A stretch of 32,645 nucleotides of DNA from JAQUGA01 sp964521105. Its GTDB lineage: Bacteria > Bacteroidota > Bacteroidia > Bacteroidales > WCHB1-69. Made by a program: the position numbers and the translations under genes. The notes under the pieces were generated by a model. That model was not told the DNA's origin. It was given only the letters and a program-made list of their open reading frames with translations, and did no database searches. This document shows, piece after piece, positions 16,632 to 24,607 of the stretch (the first letter of the stretch is position 1; each line of letters opens with the position of its first letter). The stretch is taken from assembly GCA_964521105.1 (NCBI GenBank), contig CAZFPO010000025.1, positions 1 to 32,645 of the forward strand, given 5' to 3'.

Positions 16632-17903
16632 TTAAAATTTTGATGTCTTTTCTATTATAGTTTTTAAATTATTACTCGATGGGGTTTGATATAGAGCTAA
16701 ATCGAAATATTTTAAAGCAGCATAAAAATGATCAAAGATATCTGATTGAACCTCTTCATAATCAACCCACTCTTTACTAACACAAAAGGCGTATACTTCC
16801 AACGCAATTCCTTTATCTGCCGAAGGCAATTGACGAACCATCAAGGTAGATTCTTGATTTATCGTTGTTAGAGTTTTTAGATACGCTTGCATATAAATTC
16901 TAAAAATCCCTAAATTAGTTTGTTTACGCCCATTAACAGGCGATGATTCGTCAATGTGGTGAAAATTATTATATTCTTCAATTTCAATTTGTTTTTCGCT
17001 AATATATTTTTTCACTAATTCAATTTTCTCATATTTTTCAAGCAATTCGGGCGAACAAAACTTAACAGTATCCATATCTATGTAGAGAGCTCTTTTAATT
17101 CTTCTTCCCTCCGACTCATACATTCCACGCCAATTTATAAACGAATCAGATATCATTACATAGGCTGGGATGTATACGATTGATTTATCAAAATTGCGAA
17201 CCTTAACTGTTGTTAATGTAATTTCCATAACATCGCCATCGGCTTTATATTTTTCCATTGTTATCCAATCGCCAGGGCGAGCCATATCGTTTGCTGAAAT
17301 CTGAACTCCAGCAACCAAACCAAGTAATGCATCTTTAAAAACCAACATCAACACAGCACTTAATGCTCCTAATCCTGTTAAAAAAATCAGAGGTGACTGT
17401 CCTAAAATGGCGGCAATTATTAGTATTGTAGCCACACATGCCAAAATAACTTTTATTAATTGAATGTATCCCTTAATTGGTTTGTATTTGGACACCTCCC
17501 ATTCCATGTAAATTTCCGAAAATGTATCAAGTAAGGTATATAACGACAATAAAATTATCATCACTATGTATACATTTGTAGCAGTTAAAATTATACTTAC
17601 CCAACCTGGATTAAAAGGCAGAACATATACAATTAATTTATAAATTAAAATGGCAGGAATTAAGTATGAAATTCGTTTAAAAAACTTATTACTAAATAAT
17701 TTATCATCCCATCGATTTTTAGTTCTGCTTACAACTCGTTTAATAACCTTAATTACAATAAATTTAGCTAAATAAAAACCGATTAAACAAATAATTATTA
17801 AAATCAGAATTAAGAATATTGATCTACTGAAATCAATCCATGAATCGGGGATGTATAAACTTTTTAAAAAATCTTGAATGGTTTCGATGTAGTTATATTT
17901 CAT
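16632..17903 (-). CDS. MscS-family mechanosensitive channel, YbdG/MscM-like
   Basis: The 423-residue protein is counted from the ATG at 17903; an in-frame TTG at 17924 is rejected because the -7 promoter box overlaps it. About five membrane segments occupy the first 190 residues. The Gly/Ala-rich pore helix and linker (LTGLGALSAVLMLVFKDALL, then GLVAGVQISANDMARPGDWI) lead into an MscS beta domain (VMEITLTTVKVRNFDKSIVY) and a C-terminal alpha/beta domain. The inserted cytoplasmic region and the total length suit the YbdG branch, which opens on osmotic down-shock and relieves turgor. It probably leads an operon with the M16 protease and the sigma factor pair. Confidence 0.88.
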   Translation of the reverse strand: MKYNYIETIQDFLKSLYIPDSWIDFSRSIFLILILIIICLIGFYLAKFIVIKVIKRVVSRTKNRWDDKLFSNKFFKRISYLIPAILIYKLIVYVLPFNPGWVSIILTATNVYIVMIILLSLYTLLDTFSEIYMEWEVSKYKPIKGYIQLIKVILACVATILIIAAILGQSPLIFLTGLGALSAVLMLVFKDALLGLVAGVQISANDMARPGDWITMEKYKADGDVMEITLTTVKVRNFDKSIVYIPAYVMISDSFINWRGMYESEGRRIKRALYIDMDTVKFCSPELLEKYEKIELVKKYISEKQIEIEEYNNFHHIDESSPVNGRKQTNLGIFRIYMQAYLKTLTTINQESTLMVRQLPSADKGIALEVYAFCVSKEWVDYEEVQSDIFDHFYAALKYFDLALYQTPSSNNLKTIIEKTSKF

Positions 17904-17921
17904 TGAGTTTATTTTTTTTTG

Positions 17922-17954
17922 CAAAGATAAGATTTATGGTAAACTCTTTAGCAA
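17922..17954 (-). promoter_or_regulatory. Probable promoter for the channel-protease-sigma cluster
   Basis: The minus strand carries TTG at 17952-17954 and TATCTTTG at 17922-17929, separated by 22 bases. This fits the Bacteroidota -33/-7 promoter (TTG, 17-23 bases, TAnnTTTG). The predicted transcript would start near 17917, just before the ATG at 17903. Confidence 0.55.
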
Positions 17955-18037
17955 AGAGTACTAAAAATGACAATTTATCTGCTCGTTATAAAATAAAATT
18001 GCAAATCAACGGAGATATTAAATTCACAAAAAAATTG

Positions 18038-18045
18038 TAGGTTTG
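18038..18045 (+). promoter_or_regulatory. Candidate -7 box for ftcD
   Basis: TAGGTTTG matches TAnnTTTG, 35 bases before the ATG. The identical octamer lies before hutI on the other strand. No -33 TTG at normal spacing is seen. Confidence 0.4.
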
Positions 18046-18080
18046 CATTCTGAACTAGAAAAATAATAAAACAACATAAA

Positions 18081-19766
18081 ATGAAACAACTTATCGAATG
18101 CGTTCCAAATTTTAGCGAAGGACGCGACATGAGCATTATCAAGCAAATAACCGATGAAATGGAAACGGTGGACGGAGTAAAACTATTAGACGTTGACCCT
18201 GGACAAGCAACAAACCGAACAGTAGTTACCATTGTAGGAACTCCTGAGGACGTTATTGAAGCTGCTTTTAGAGCCATAAAAAAAGCTTCTGAAATTATTG
18301 ACATGAGTCGCCACCATGGTGCCCATCCTCGTTTTGGAGCAACCGACGTTTGTCCTTTAGTTCCCGTAGCAAACATAACAATGGATGAAGTGGTAAAATA
18401 TGCTCATAAATTAGCAAAACGAGTAGGCGAAGAACTTAATATTCCGATTTATTGCTACGAAAATGCTGCTTTTAGTAAAGAGAGACGCAATCTTGCTTTC
18501 TGTCGCTCGGGAGAATATGAGGGGTTAAAAGACAAAATTACAAAACCCGAATGGAAACCCGATTTTGGACCTGCCATTTTTAATGCAACAGCTGGTGCTA
18601 CCGCTATTGGTGCTCGTGATTTTTTAATTGCCGTAAATTTCAATTTAAACACAACATCAACCCGCAGAGCGAATGCATTGGCTTTTGATGTTCGCGAAAA
18701 AGGACGTCCTCAAAGAGTAGGCAATCCTATTACTGGCAAAGTGGCAAAAGACGAAAATGGAAACGATATTATGATTCCTGGCACGTTAAAAGCTACAAAA
18801 GCAATTGGTTGGTTTATTGATGAATACGGAATAGCCCAAGTTTCGATGAACATCACAAATATTTCGGTAACTCCTCTACATATTGCTTTCGACGAAGTAT
18901 GCAGAAAGGCACTTGATAGAGGCTTAAGAATTAGCGGCTCGGAAGTTGTTGGATTAGTTCCTAAAAAAGCATTAATTGATGCTGGAAAATATTATTTACA
19001 AAAACAACAACGTTCGGTTGGAATTGCTGAATCAGAAATCATAAAAATTGCGGTAAAATCAATGGGTTTAGATGATTTGAAACCATTTATTCCTGAAGAA
19101 AAAATCATTGAATATCTTTTAGAATCCGAAAATAAAGCCAAAAAATTAGTTGATATGACTTGTGCTGATTTTGCCAACGAAACAGCATCAGAATCTCCAG
19201 CACCTGGTGGTGGTTCAATAAGTGCTTATTTGGGTGCTTTGGGTGCATCATTGGGAACAATGGTTGCCAATTTATCTTCACATAAAGCAGGTTGGGACGA
19301 AAAATGGGAAGAATTTTCAATCTGGGCTGAAAAAGGTCAACAACTAAAAGATGAACTTTTACATCTTGTTGATGAAGACACTGTTTCGTTTAATAAAATC
19401 ATGGATGCTTTTGGACTTCCAAAAAGCAACGATGAGGAGAAAAAAGCACGCAAACAAGCCATTCAAGATGCTACCATATATGCAACTGAAATTCCTTTTA
19501 AAACCATGCAAAAAGCTTTTGAAGGATTTGATATCTGTAAAGCGATGGCTGAAGTTGGCAATCCAAATTCTGTTACCGATGCTGGTGTAGGTGCTTTATG
19601 TTGTCGCTCGGCAGTAATGGGTGCTTTTTTAAATGTAAAAATTAACGCTGCAGGATTGGAAGACAAAGAATTTGCTCAAAATATCATTTCAAAAGGAAAG
19701 GAAATTGAACTCAAAACAATTGCTTTGGAAAAAGAAATTCTAGAAATTGTGAATTCGAAAATGTAA
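18081..19766 (+). CDS. ftcD: Bifunctional glutamate formimidoyltransferase/cyclodeaminase
   Basis: The 561-residue protein starts with a formimidoyltransferase domain (about 1-330) with ECVPNFSEGRD, the active-site His region MSRHHGAHPRFGATDVCPL, and a second subdomain (FNATAGATAIGARDFLIAVN). A cyclodeaminase domain follows (about 350-561) with ESPAPGGGSISAYLGALGAS. It transfers the formimino group from N-formimidoyl-glutamate to tetrahydrofolate and then releases ammonia to give 5,10-methenyl-THF, the last step of one histidine degradation route. The fused form is as in animals and many Bacteroidota. With the HutI gene nearby it shows histidine catabolism; hutH and hutU are not in the window. 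Confidence 0.95.
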   Translation: MKQLIECVPNFSEGRDMSIIKQITDEMETVDGVKLLDVDPGQATNRTVVTIVGTPEDVIEAAFRAIKKASEIIDMSRHHGAHPRFGATDVCPLVPVANITMDEVVKYAHKLAKRVGEELNIPIYCYENAAFSKERRNLAFCRSGEYEGLKDKITKPEWKPDFGPAIFNATAGATAIGARDFLIAVNFNLNTTSTRRANALAFDVREKGRPQRVGNPITGKVAKDENGNDIMIPGTLKATKAIGWFIDEYGIAQVSMNITNISVTPLHIAFDEVCRKALDRGLRISGSEVVGLVPKKALIDAGKYYLQKQQRSVGIAESEIIKIAVKSMGLDDLKPFIPEEKIIEYLLESENKAKKLVDMTCADFANETASESPAPGGGSISAYLGALGASLGTMVANLSSHKAGWDEKWEEFSIWAEKGQQLKDELLHLVDEDTVSFNKIMDAFGLPKSNDEEKKARKQAIQDATIYATEIPFKTMQKAFEGFDICKAMAEVGNPNSVTDAGVGALCCRSAVMGAFLNVKINAAGLEDKEFAQNIISKGKEIELKTIALEKEILEIVNSKM

Positions 19767-19783
19767 ATTTTAAAATACTTAAA

Positions 19784-19820
19784 ATTAAAGAGGCTGACAG
19801 AAAATGTCAGCCTCTTTAAT
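19784..19820. terminator. Bidirectional terminator after ftcD
   Basis: A perfect 16-bp stem (ATTAAAGAGGCTGACA with its complement at 19805-19820) around GAAAA, placed between the converging ftcD and SPFH genes. A/T ends allow use from either side. Confidence 0.88.
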
Positions 19821-19836
19821 TATTCAAATATAAAAA

Positions 19837-20973
19837 TTATGGTATTGGAAGTGGTGGAGGAACATTTGCAAAAACGGAAGCTAATGCTGGAACATTACCT
19901 GCTGCTTCCCATCCAGCCATACCTTGTTTCCACACCAAAGAGTTTTTATCAAATTGACCCGAACTAGCCATTTGTTGAAGGACTGCAGGTGTGAATGGAC
20001 CTTGTTGTTGACCGTTTACAGCAACAAAAAACGGTTCTTGACCAGGAATTGGAGGTGGAGGTGGTGGAGCGGCTTGTTGGTTTTGATGTTGCTGTTGTTG
20101 CTGTTGCTGCATATTAGCATTCTGCTGATTCATCATTTGATTTGCCATTCCCATTCCCATGGCTAAACCCATCGCATCGGAAGCTAAACCGCCGCCACCT
20201 TGACCTGAAGATTCGAGCGAATTGGCAAATTGAAATTGTGTATATTTTCCCATGTCGCCAACAACACCCATGCTGGTGCGTTTGTCAAGTGCTTTTTCAA
20301 CTTCTTCGGGTAATGAAATGTTTTCAATTAAAAATTTGGTAACATCCACTCCAATTTCTTCAAAATCTTTAGCAATTTCGGTGCTAATTCCACCTGAAAG
20401 CTCATTGTAATTAGCGGCTAAATCGAGCGCTGCAATTTTTGATTCTGCCAGAAAATCGGTAAAACGAGTTACTATCAAATTTTTTAATTGTTCTTCAATA
20501 TCTTCCGTTTTAAAATCGGGATTAGTGCCGGCAATAGTTTTGAAGAATTTTGTAGGATCTTGTTGTACTTTAAAACAATACGAACCAAAAGCACGTAAAC
20601 GTAGTGGTCCAAATTCGGCATCGCGGAGCATAATTGGATTTTTTGTTCCCCATTTACGATTGGTAAATTGTTTGGTACTAACAAAATAAACATCTACTTT
20701 AAACGGACTGTTAAAGCCATATTTCCACCCTTGAAGCGTAGACAAAATTGGCATATTGTCAGTGGTTAAACGGTGCATTCCGGGTTGAAACACGTCAGCA
20801 ATTTGACCTTTATCGAGTAAAATTGCTACTTGCGACTCGCGAACCGTTAATTGAGCACCATTTTTAATTTGGTTTTCGTAACGAGGAAATTTCCATATCA
20901 ATGTATCCTGAGAACTATCGACCCATTCAATAATGTCGAGTAATTCATTTTTTAATTTATCAAATAAGCCCAT
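19837..20973 (-). CDS. SPFH-domain protein with C-terminal GYF_2 (DUF4339) domain
   Basis: The 378-residue protein begins with a region containing IEWVDSSQDTLIWKFPRYEN and continues as an SPFH/band-7-like domain (to about 255), matching the family often annotated as virion-core-protein-like or YdjI-like. A Met/Gly/Gln-rich stretch (about 262-300, with a run of seven Gln) and a polyproline stretch lead to a GYF_2 domain (about 308-368: FFVAVNGQQQGPFTPAVLQQ, then SLVWKQGMAGWEAA). There is no membrane helix. SPFH proteins oligomerise and may associate with membranes, and GYF-like domains are proposed to bind proline-rich peptides. The cellular role is unknown. Confidence 0.88.
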   Translation of the reverse strand: MGLFDKLKNELLDIIEWVDSSQDTLIWKFPRYENQIKNGAQLTVRESQVAILLDKGQIADVFQPGMHRLTTDNMPILSTLQGWKYGFNSPFKVDVYFVSTKQFTNRKWGTKNPIMLRDAEFGPLRLRAFGSYCFKVQQDPTKFFKTIAGTNPDFKTEDIEEQLKNLIVTRFTDFLAESKIAALDLAANYNELSGGISTEIAKDFEEIGVDVTKFLIENISLPEEVEKALDKRTSMGVVGDMGKYTQFQFANSLESSGQGGGGLASDAMGLAMGMGMANQMMNQQNANMQQQQQQQHQNQQAAPPPPPPIPGQEPFFVAVNGQQQGPFTPAVLQQMASSGQFDKNSLVWKQGMAGWEAAGNVPALASVFANVPPPLPIP

Positions 20974-21010
20974 ATTTAAATTATTAAGTTTTTAAATTAT
21001 TTTACAAGCT

Positions 21011-21042
21011 CAAAATTAGCAAAAAATTACAAATTATGCAAA
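21011..21042 (-). promoter_or_regulatory. Probable promoter for the SPFH gene
   Basis: On the minus strand TTTG (21039-21042) and TAATTTTG (21011-21018) are separated by exactly 20 bases. This is a full match to the Bacteroidota -33/-7 promoter, 37 bases before the ATG at 20973. Confidence 0.6.
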
Positions 21043-21102
21043 AATAAAATCTTTAATTGTTCTTAAAATTTGAAAATAAAATACAAAAAAGAAAATAATA
21101 AA

Positions 21103-22359
21103 TTATGCGTAAATTTTTCCATTTAAAATAACTCTATCCACTTTATTGCTTCCAAAAGAGTATGGCATAAACTCTATACTAGGGATTGGTTTTGTAATAA
21201 AAATATTTGCTTTTTTCCCAACAGCAATTGAACCAAGAATATCACTTACTCCCATTGCATAAGCACTATTTAAAGTAACTGCATTTATCGCCTCTTCGGG
21301 CAACATTTTGTATTTAATACAACCCATCGAAAGAATGAGTTGCATGTTTCCAGAGGGTGCTGAACCTGGATTAAAATCGCTAGCCATTGCTACAGGCAAA
21401 CCAGCATCAATCATTTTACGAACGGGAGCGTATATCATTCCCAGAAAAAAAGCTGCACCAGGCAAAAGAGTAGGCATTGTTTCGCTTCCCAACAAGGATT
21501 TAATTTCATCCTCTCCTGTGTATTCCAAATGATCTACCGACAATGCACCGTACTTCACTCCTACCTGAATTCCACCCGAATAATCCAATTCATTGGCATG
21601 AATTTTTGGTTTTAATCCATATTTCATTCCAGCCATAAGCATTCGTTCAGTTTCATCTACTGTAAAAAAACCTTTGTCGCAAAAAACATCAATGTAATCG
21701 GCTAAATCTTCGGCAGCAACCATTGGAATCATTTCATTTATAATCATATCCACGTATTCGCTTTGACGCACTTTATATTCTGCAGGAACAGCATGTGCTC
21801 CTAAAAATGTTGATTTTATGGTGATTGGTGATTTTTCCTTTAATCGTTTAATTACCCTCAACATTTTCAATTCGTCTTCGGTGCTCAAACCATAACCACT
21901 TTTTATTTCAACAGCACCAGTTCCATACGAAATAATTTCTTCGAGACGACTCCATGCTTGATCAAACAACGAATCTTCGGAAGCATCATGTAATCTTTTT
22001 GCAGAATTTAAAATTCCACCCCCATGTTTTGCAATTTCTTCGTACGAAAGACCTTTAATTTTGTCAATATATTCAATTTCGCGACTACCATCATAAACCA
22101 AATGGGTGTGAGAATCACAAAAACATGGAAAAACCATCCTTCCTTTAGCATCAATTTCGGTAGTAAAACTGTTAGAATCATTTATTTTACATTTGTCAAA
22201 ATCTCTCATTTTTCCAAACGAATGAATTAAGCCATCACATATAAATAGCCATGCATTATCTAGCACATTCATCTCTTTCATCTCATTTCCCGATCTTAAT
22301 AATTTCGGTTTAACTTCAACTTGAACTAATTTGTCGATATTTTTTAAAAGTATATTCAT
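21103..22359 (-). CDS. hutI: Imidazolonepropionase
   Basis: The 418-residue amidohydrolase has the metal-binding HxH in CDSHTHLVYDGSR, the KSGYGLSTEDELKMLRVI region, HANELDYSGGIQVGVKYGAL, VDHLEYT, and the signature MASDFNPGSAPSGNM with the conserved metal Asp. Length and motifs are those of HutI, which hydrolyses 4-imidazolone-5-propionate to N-formimino-glutamate, the substrate of the FtcD encoded nearby. It lies upstream of the SPFH gene on the same strand with a 129-bp spacer that contains a good promoter for the latter, so the two need not be cotranscribed. Confidence 0.95.
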   Translation of the reverse strand: MNILLKNIDKLVQVEVKPKLLRSGNEMKEMNVLDNAWLFICDGLIHSFGKMRDFDKCKINDSNSFTTEIDAKGRMVFPCFCDSHTHLVYDGSREIEYIDKIKGLSYEEIAKHGGGILNSAKRLHDASEDSLFDQAWSRLEEIISYGTGAVEIKSGYGLSTEDELKMLRVIKRLKEKSPITIKSTFLGAHAVPAEYKVRQSEYVDMIINEMIPMVAAEDLADYIDVFCDKGFFTVDETERMLMAGMKYGLKPKIHANELDYSGGIQVGVKYGALSVDHLEYTGEDEIKSLLGSETMPTLLPGAAFFLGMIYAPVRKMIDAGLPVAMASDFNPGSAPSGNMQLILSMGCIKYKMLPEEAINAVTLNSAYAMGVSDILGSIAVGKKANIFITKPIPSIEFMPYSFGSNKVDRVILNGKIYA

Positions 22360-22381
22360 TGTAGTATTTTTTATTCGAGAA

Positions 22382-22389
22382 CAAACCTA
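22382..22389 (-). promoter_or_regulatory. Candidate -7 box for hutI
   Basis: The minus strand reads TAGGTTTG, identical to the ftcD box, 22 bases before the hutI ATG. No -33 TTG is visible. Confidence 0.4.
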
Positions 22390-22491
22390 CATGTTTTTTT
22401 TTTAGTTGTGAAATTTTAAAGCAACTAAAATAATAATTGTTACATCTTTGTTAAAAGTTTTACAAAAAAAAACCACATTAATAACAATTCT

Positions 22492-22499
22492 TATATTTG
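22492..22499 (+). promoter_or_regulatory. Candidate -7 box for the C10 protease gene
   Basis: TATATTTG matches TAnnTTTG, 39 bases before the ATG at 22539. There is no clear -33 element. Confidence 0.35.
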
Positions 22500-22538
22500 T
22501 AACGATTTCAGAAAAAAAACACATTAAAAACACCCATT

Positions 22539-24523
22539 ATGAAAAAACTATTAATAAGTATTTTCTTTGTTTACGTAAGCATTGGAATAATTATCGGAGC
22601 TCCCGTTAACAGAGAAACTGCAATGAAAGTGGCAAAATTTTACATGGCTGAACGCTATGCCGCTCGAGGATTGGAAATCTCATCTACCATCGACATAAAA
22701 TCAATTGAAGCAATTTATGATAATAGTCACCAAAACCTATTAATTTATGTTGTAAACACCATTCCTAAGGGATTTGTACTGGTTAGTGCCGACAATACCG
22801 TTTGGCCAGTTTTGGGATATTCACTTCAATATAATTTTGATTTGAATTATATGGCACCTGCTACAAAATATTGGATAAATGGTTACGAAACACAAATTGA
22901 GTATTCCATTAAAAATAATTTAATAGCAGATGAAAACACTATTAATGAATGGAATCGTTTAAGTGTAGATAATCCACAAATAAATGCTCCAAAAGCAAAT
23001 GTAGTTGTTGGACCATTAATTACAGCCATTTGGAATCAAGATAAATACTATAACAAACTTTGTCCGGCAGATGAAGCCGCACCAACTGGCTACGATGGTC
23101 GCGTACCAAATGGATGTGTAGCATTATCCACATCTTTAGTAATGTATTACCATCGATATCCCGAAACTGGAACTGGAAGTCACAGCTATAACGCTTCTGG
23201 TTATGGTACACAAACTGCAAATTATGCTGCTACAACTTATGATTGGAATGCTATGACCGATGATGTAAATAATTATAACACTTCTGTTGCAAAATTAATA
23301 TATCATTTAGGTGTAGCAGTAGAAATGAATTATGATCCAGAAGGTTCAGGGGCTCAAACTAGTGATGCAGCCAATGCATTAAAAACGTATTTTAAATACT
23401 CAAACACCATAAGCACAAAAAACAGATGGTCATCTACCGAAGCTACATGGAAAACTTTACTTAAAGACAATTTAAATTTAAACCGACCAATGATTTATTC
23501 TGGTTCTAGCCAAGAAAGTGGCGGTCATGCATTTAACTGCGATGGGTATGACGATGCAGATTATTTCCACTTTAATTGGGGTTGGGGTGGATATGGAAAT
23601 GGATATTTTTTAATATCAAATCTAAATCCTGTGGGAAGTACTTTTAACTCGGAGCAACAAGTTGTTGTTAATATTTTCCCATCAAATCCAGGTACCAATT
23701 GTCCAGCTTTAAAAACTCTTACATCCATAACCGGTTCTATTGAAGACAATAGTGGAGCGGGAAATTATGGAAACAATCAAGATTGTCAATGGTTAATTGC
23801 TCCCGAAAATGGTGGAACAATTAGCATTACTTTTTCAAAGCTAAAAACCGAAAGCAGCAACGACATTATCACTATTTATAATGGTGAAACAACTTCTAGT
23901 CCAGTTATTGGAACTTATTCAGGCACCACTTTACCTTCTGCAATCGCTGTTCCAGGTCCNNNNNNNNNNNNNNNNNNNNNNNNNNNNNNNNNNNNNNNNN
24001 NNNNNNNNNNNNNNNNNNNNNNNNNNNNNNNNNNNNNNNNNNNNNNNNNNNNNNNNNNNTTTCTGCCGAAGACGAAGTGGTGATTTATAATCGTTCTGCA
24101 AATCCAATTCAACAAATTGGAAAATATAGTGGTTCTTCTTTACCACCAGCTATTGTTTGCCCTGCAGGTCGCTTAGGTATTGAATTTGTTACCGATAATG
24201 ATAAAATTGGACAAGGTTGGGATGCAACATGGACTTCAACCGGTTCTTCATCATCAATTCAACAAATTGATGGAATTTACGCTTTATCAATATTCCCAAA
24301 TCCTTCAAACAACGAATTAAATATTCAAATAAATAGTGATAAAAATTCAACTGCAAATCTTTCAATTACTGATTTAACTGGAAAAATAGTCTATTCTGAA
24401 AACATTTCTATTACTGATTTATATACACAAAAAATTGACATAAGCTCATTTGGCAAAGGGATGTATTTTTTAAATCTTAAAAATGATTCCGGTTTGATGA
24501 TTGTTAAATTCATTAAACAATAA
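22539..24523 (+). CDS. Secreted C10 (streptopain-like) cysteine protease with CUB-like domains and T9SS sorting domain, interrupted by an assembly gap
   Basis: One gene is split by a 100-N gap. A signal peptide (about 1-21) is followed by a SpeB-type propeptide (about 22-150) and a C10 catalytic domain with Cys193 in PNGCVALS and His330 in SGGHAFNCDGYD, then FHFNWGWGGYGNGYF. A CUB-like domain begins near residue 388 (NCPALKTLTS, DCQWLIAPENGG, DIITIYNG) and runs into the gap. After the gap (first full codon at 24062) a second CUB-like end (EDEVVIYNRS, GQGWDATWTS) and a type A T9SS sorting domain (ALSIFPNPSNNELNIQ) complete the protein. The frame differs across the gap, which is expected if its true length is not 100 bases. 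C10 enzymes are secreted proteases activated by propeptide removal. Confidence 0.85.
23960..24059. other. Assembly gap (100 N) inside the C10 protease gene
   Basis: Exactly 100 N, in the middle of tandem CUB-like repeats. The flanking coding frames do not agree, so the real length is not 100 bases or differs from it modulo three. Confidence 0.95.
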
Positions 24524-24540
24524 ATTTTTGCTATAATGTA

Positions 24541-24573
24541 AAAGAGGTTGAATTAATTCAGCCTCTTTTTTTT
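24541..24573 (+). terminator. Rho-independent terminator after the C10 protease gene
   Basis: A 12-bp stem (AAAGAGGTTGAA with TTCAGCCTCTTT, one G-U pair), a 4-base loop, and a T run to 24573. Confidence 0.88.
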
Positions 24574-24588
24574 GCTAAATAAATAGAA

Positions 24589-24596
24589 TACTTTTG
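24589..24596 (+). promoter_or_regulatory. Candidate -7 box for rlmI
   Basis: TACTTTTG matches TAnnTTTG but ends only 11 bases before the ATG, which would give an almost leaderless transcript. A TTTG at 24571-24574 is too close (14 bases) to be a normal -33. Confidence 0.3.
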
Positions 24597-24607
24597 CAAA
24601 AAAAATA

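Noticed and set aside
17904..17924. TTG start for the channel gene
   Set aside because: It overlaps a good -7 promoter box, and the ATG at 17903 gives a normal N-terminus.
17975..18376. 133-residue minus-strand frame over the start of ftcD
   Set aside because: It lies antisense to the strongly conserved ftcD N-terminus, and its composition looks like a reverse reading.
22539..24523. C10 protease as a frameshifted pseudogene
   Set aside because: The frame change coincides with a 100-N gap of arbitrary length, and both sides code well for domains of one protein.
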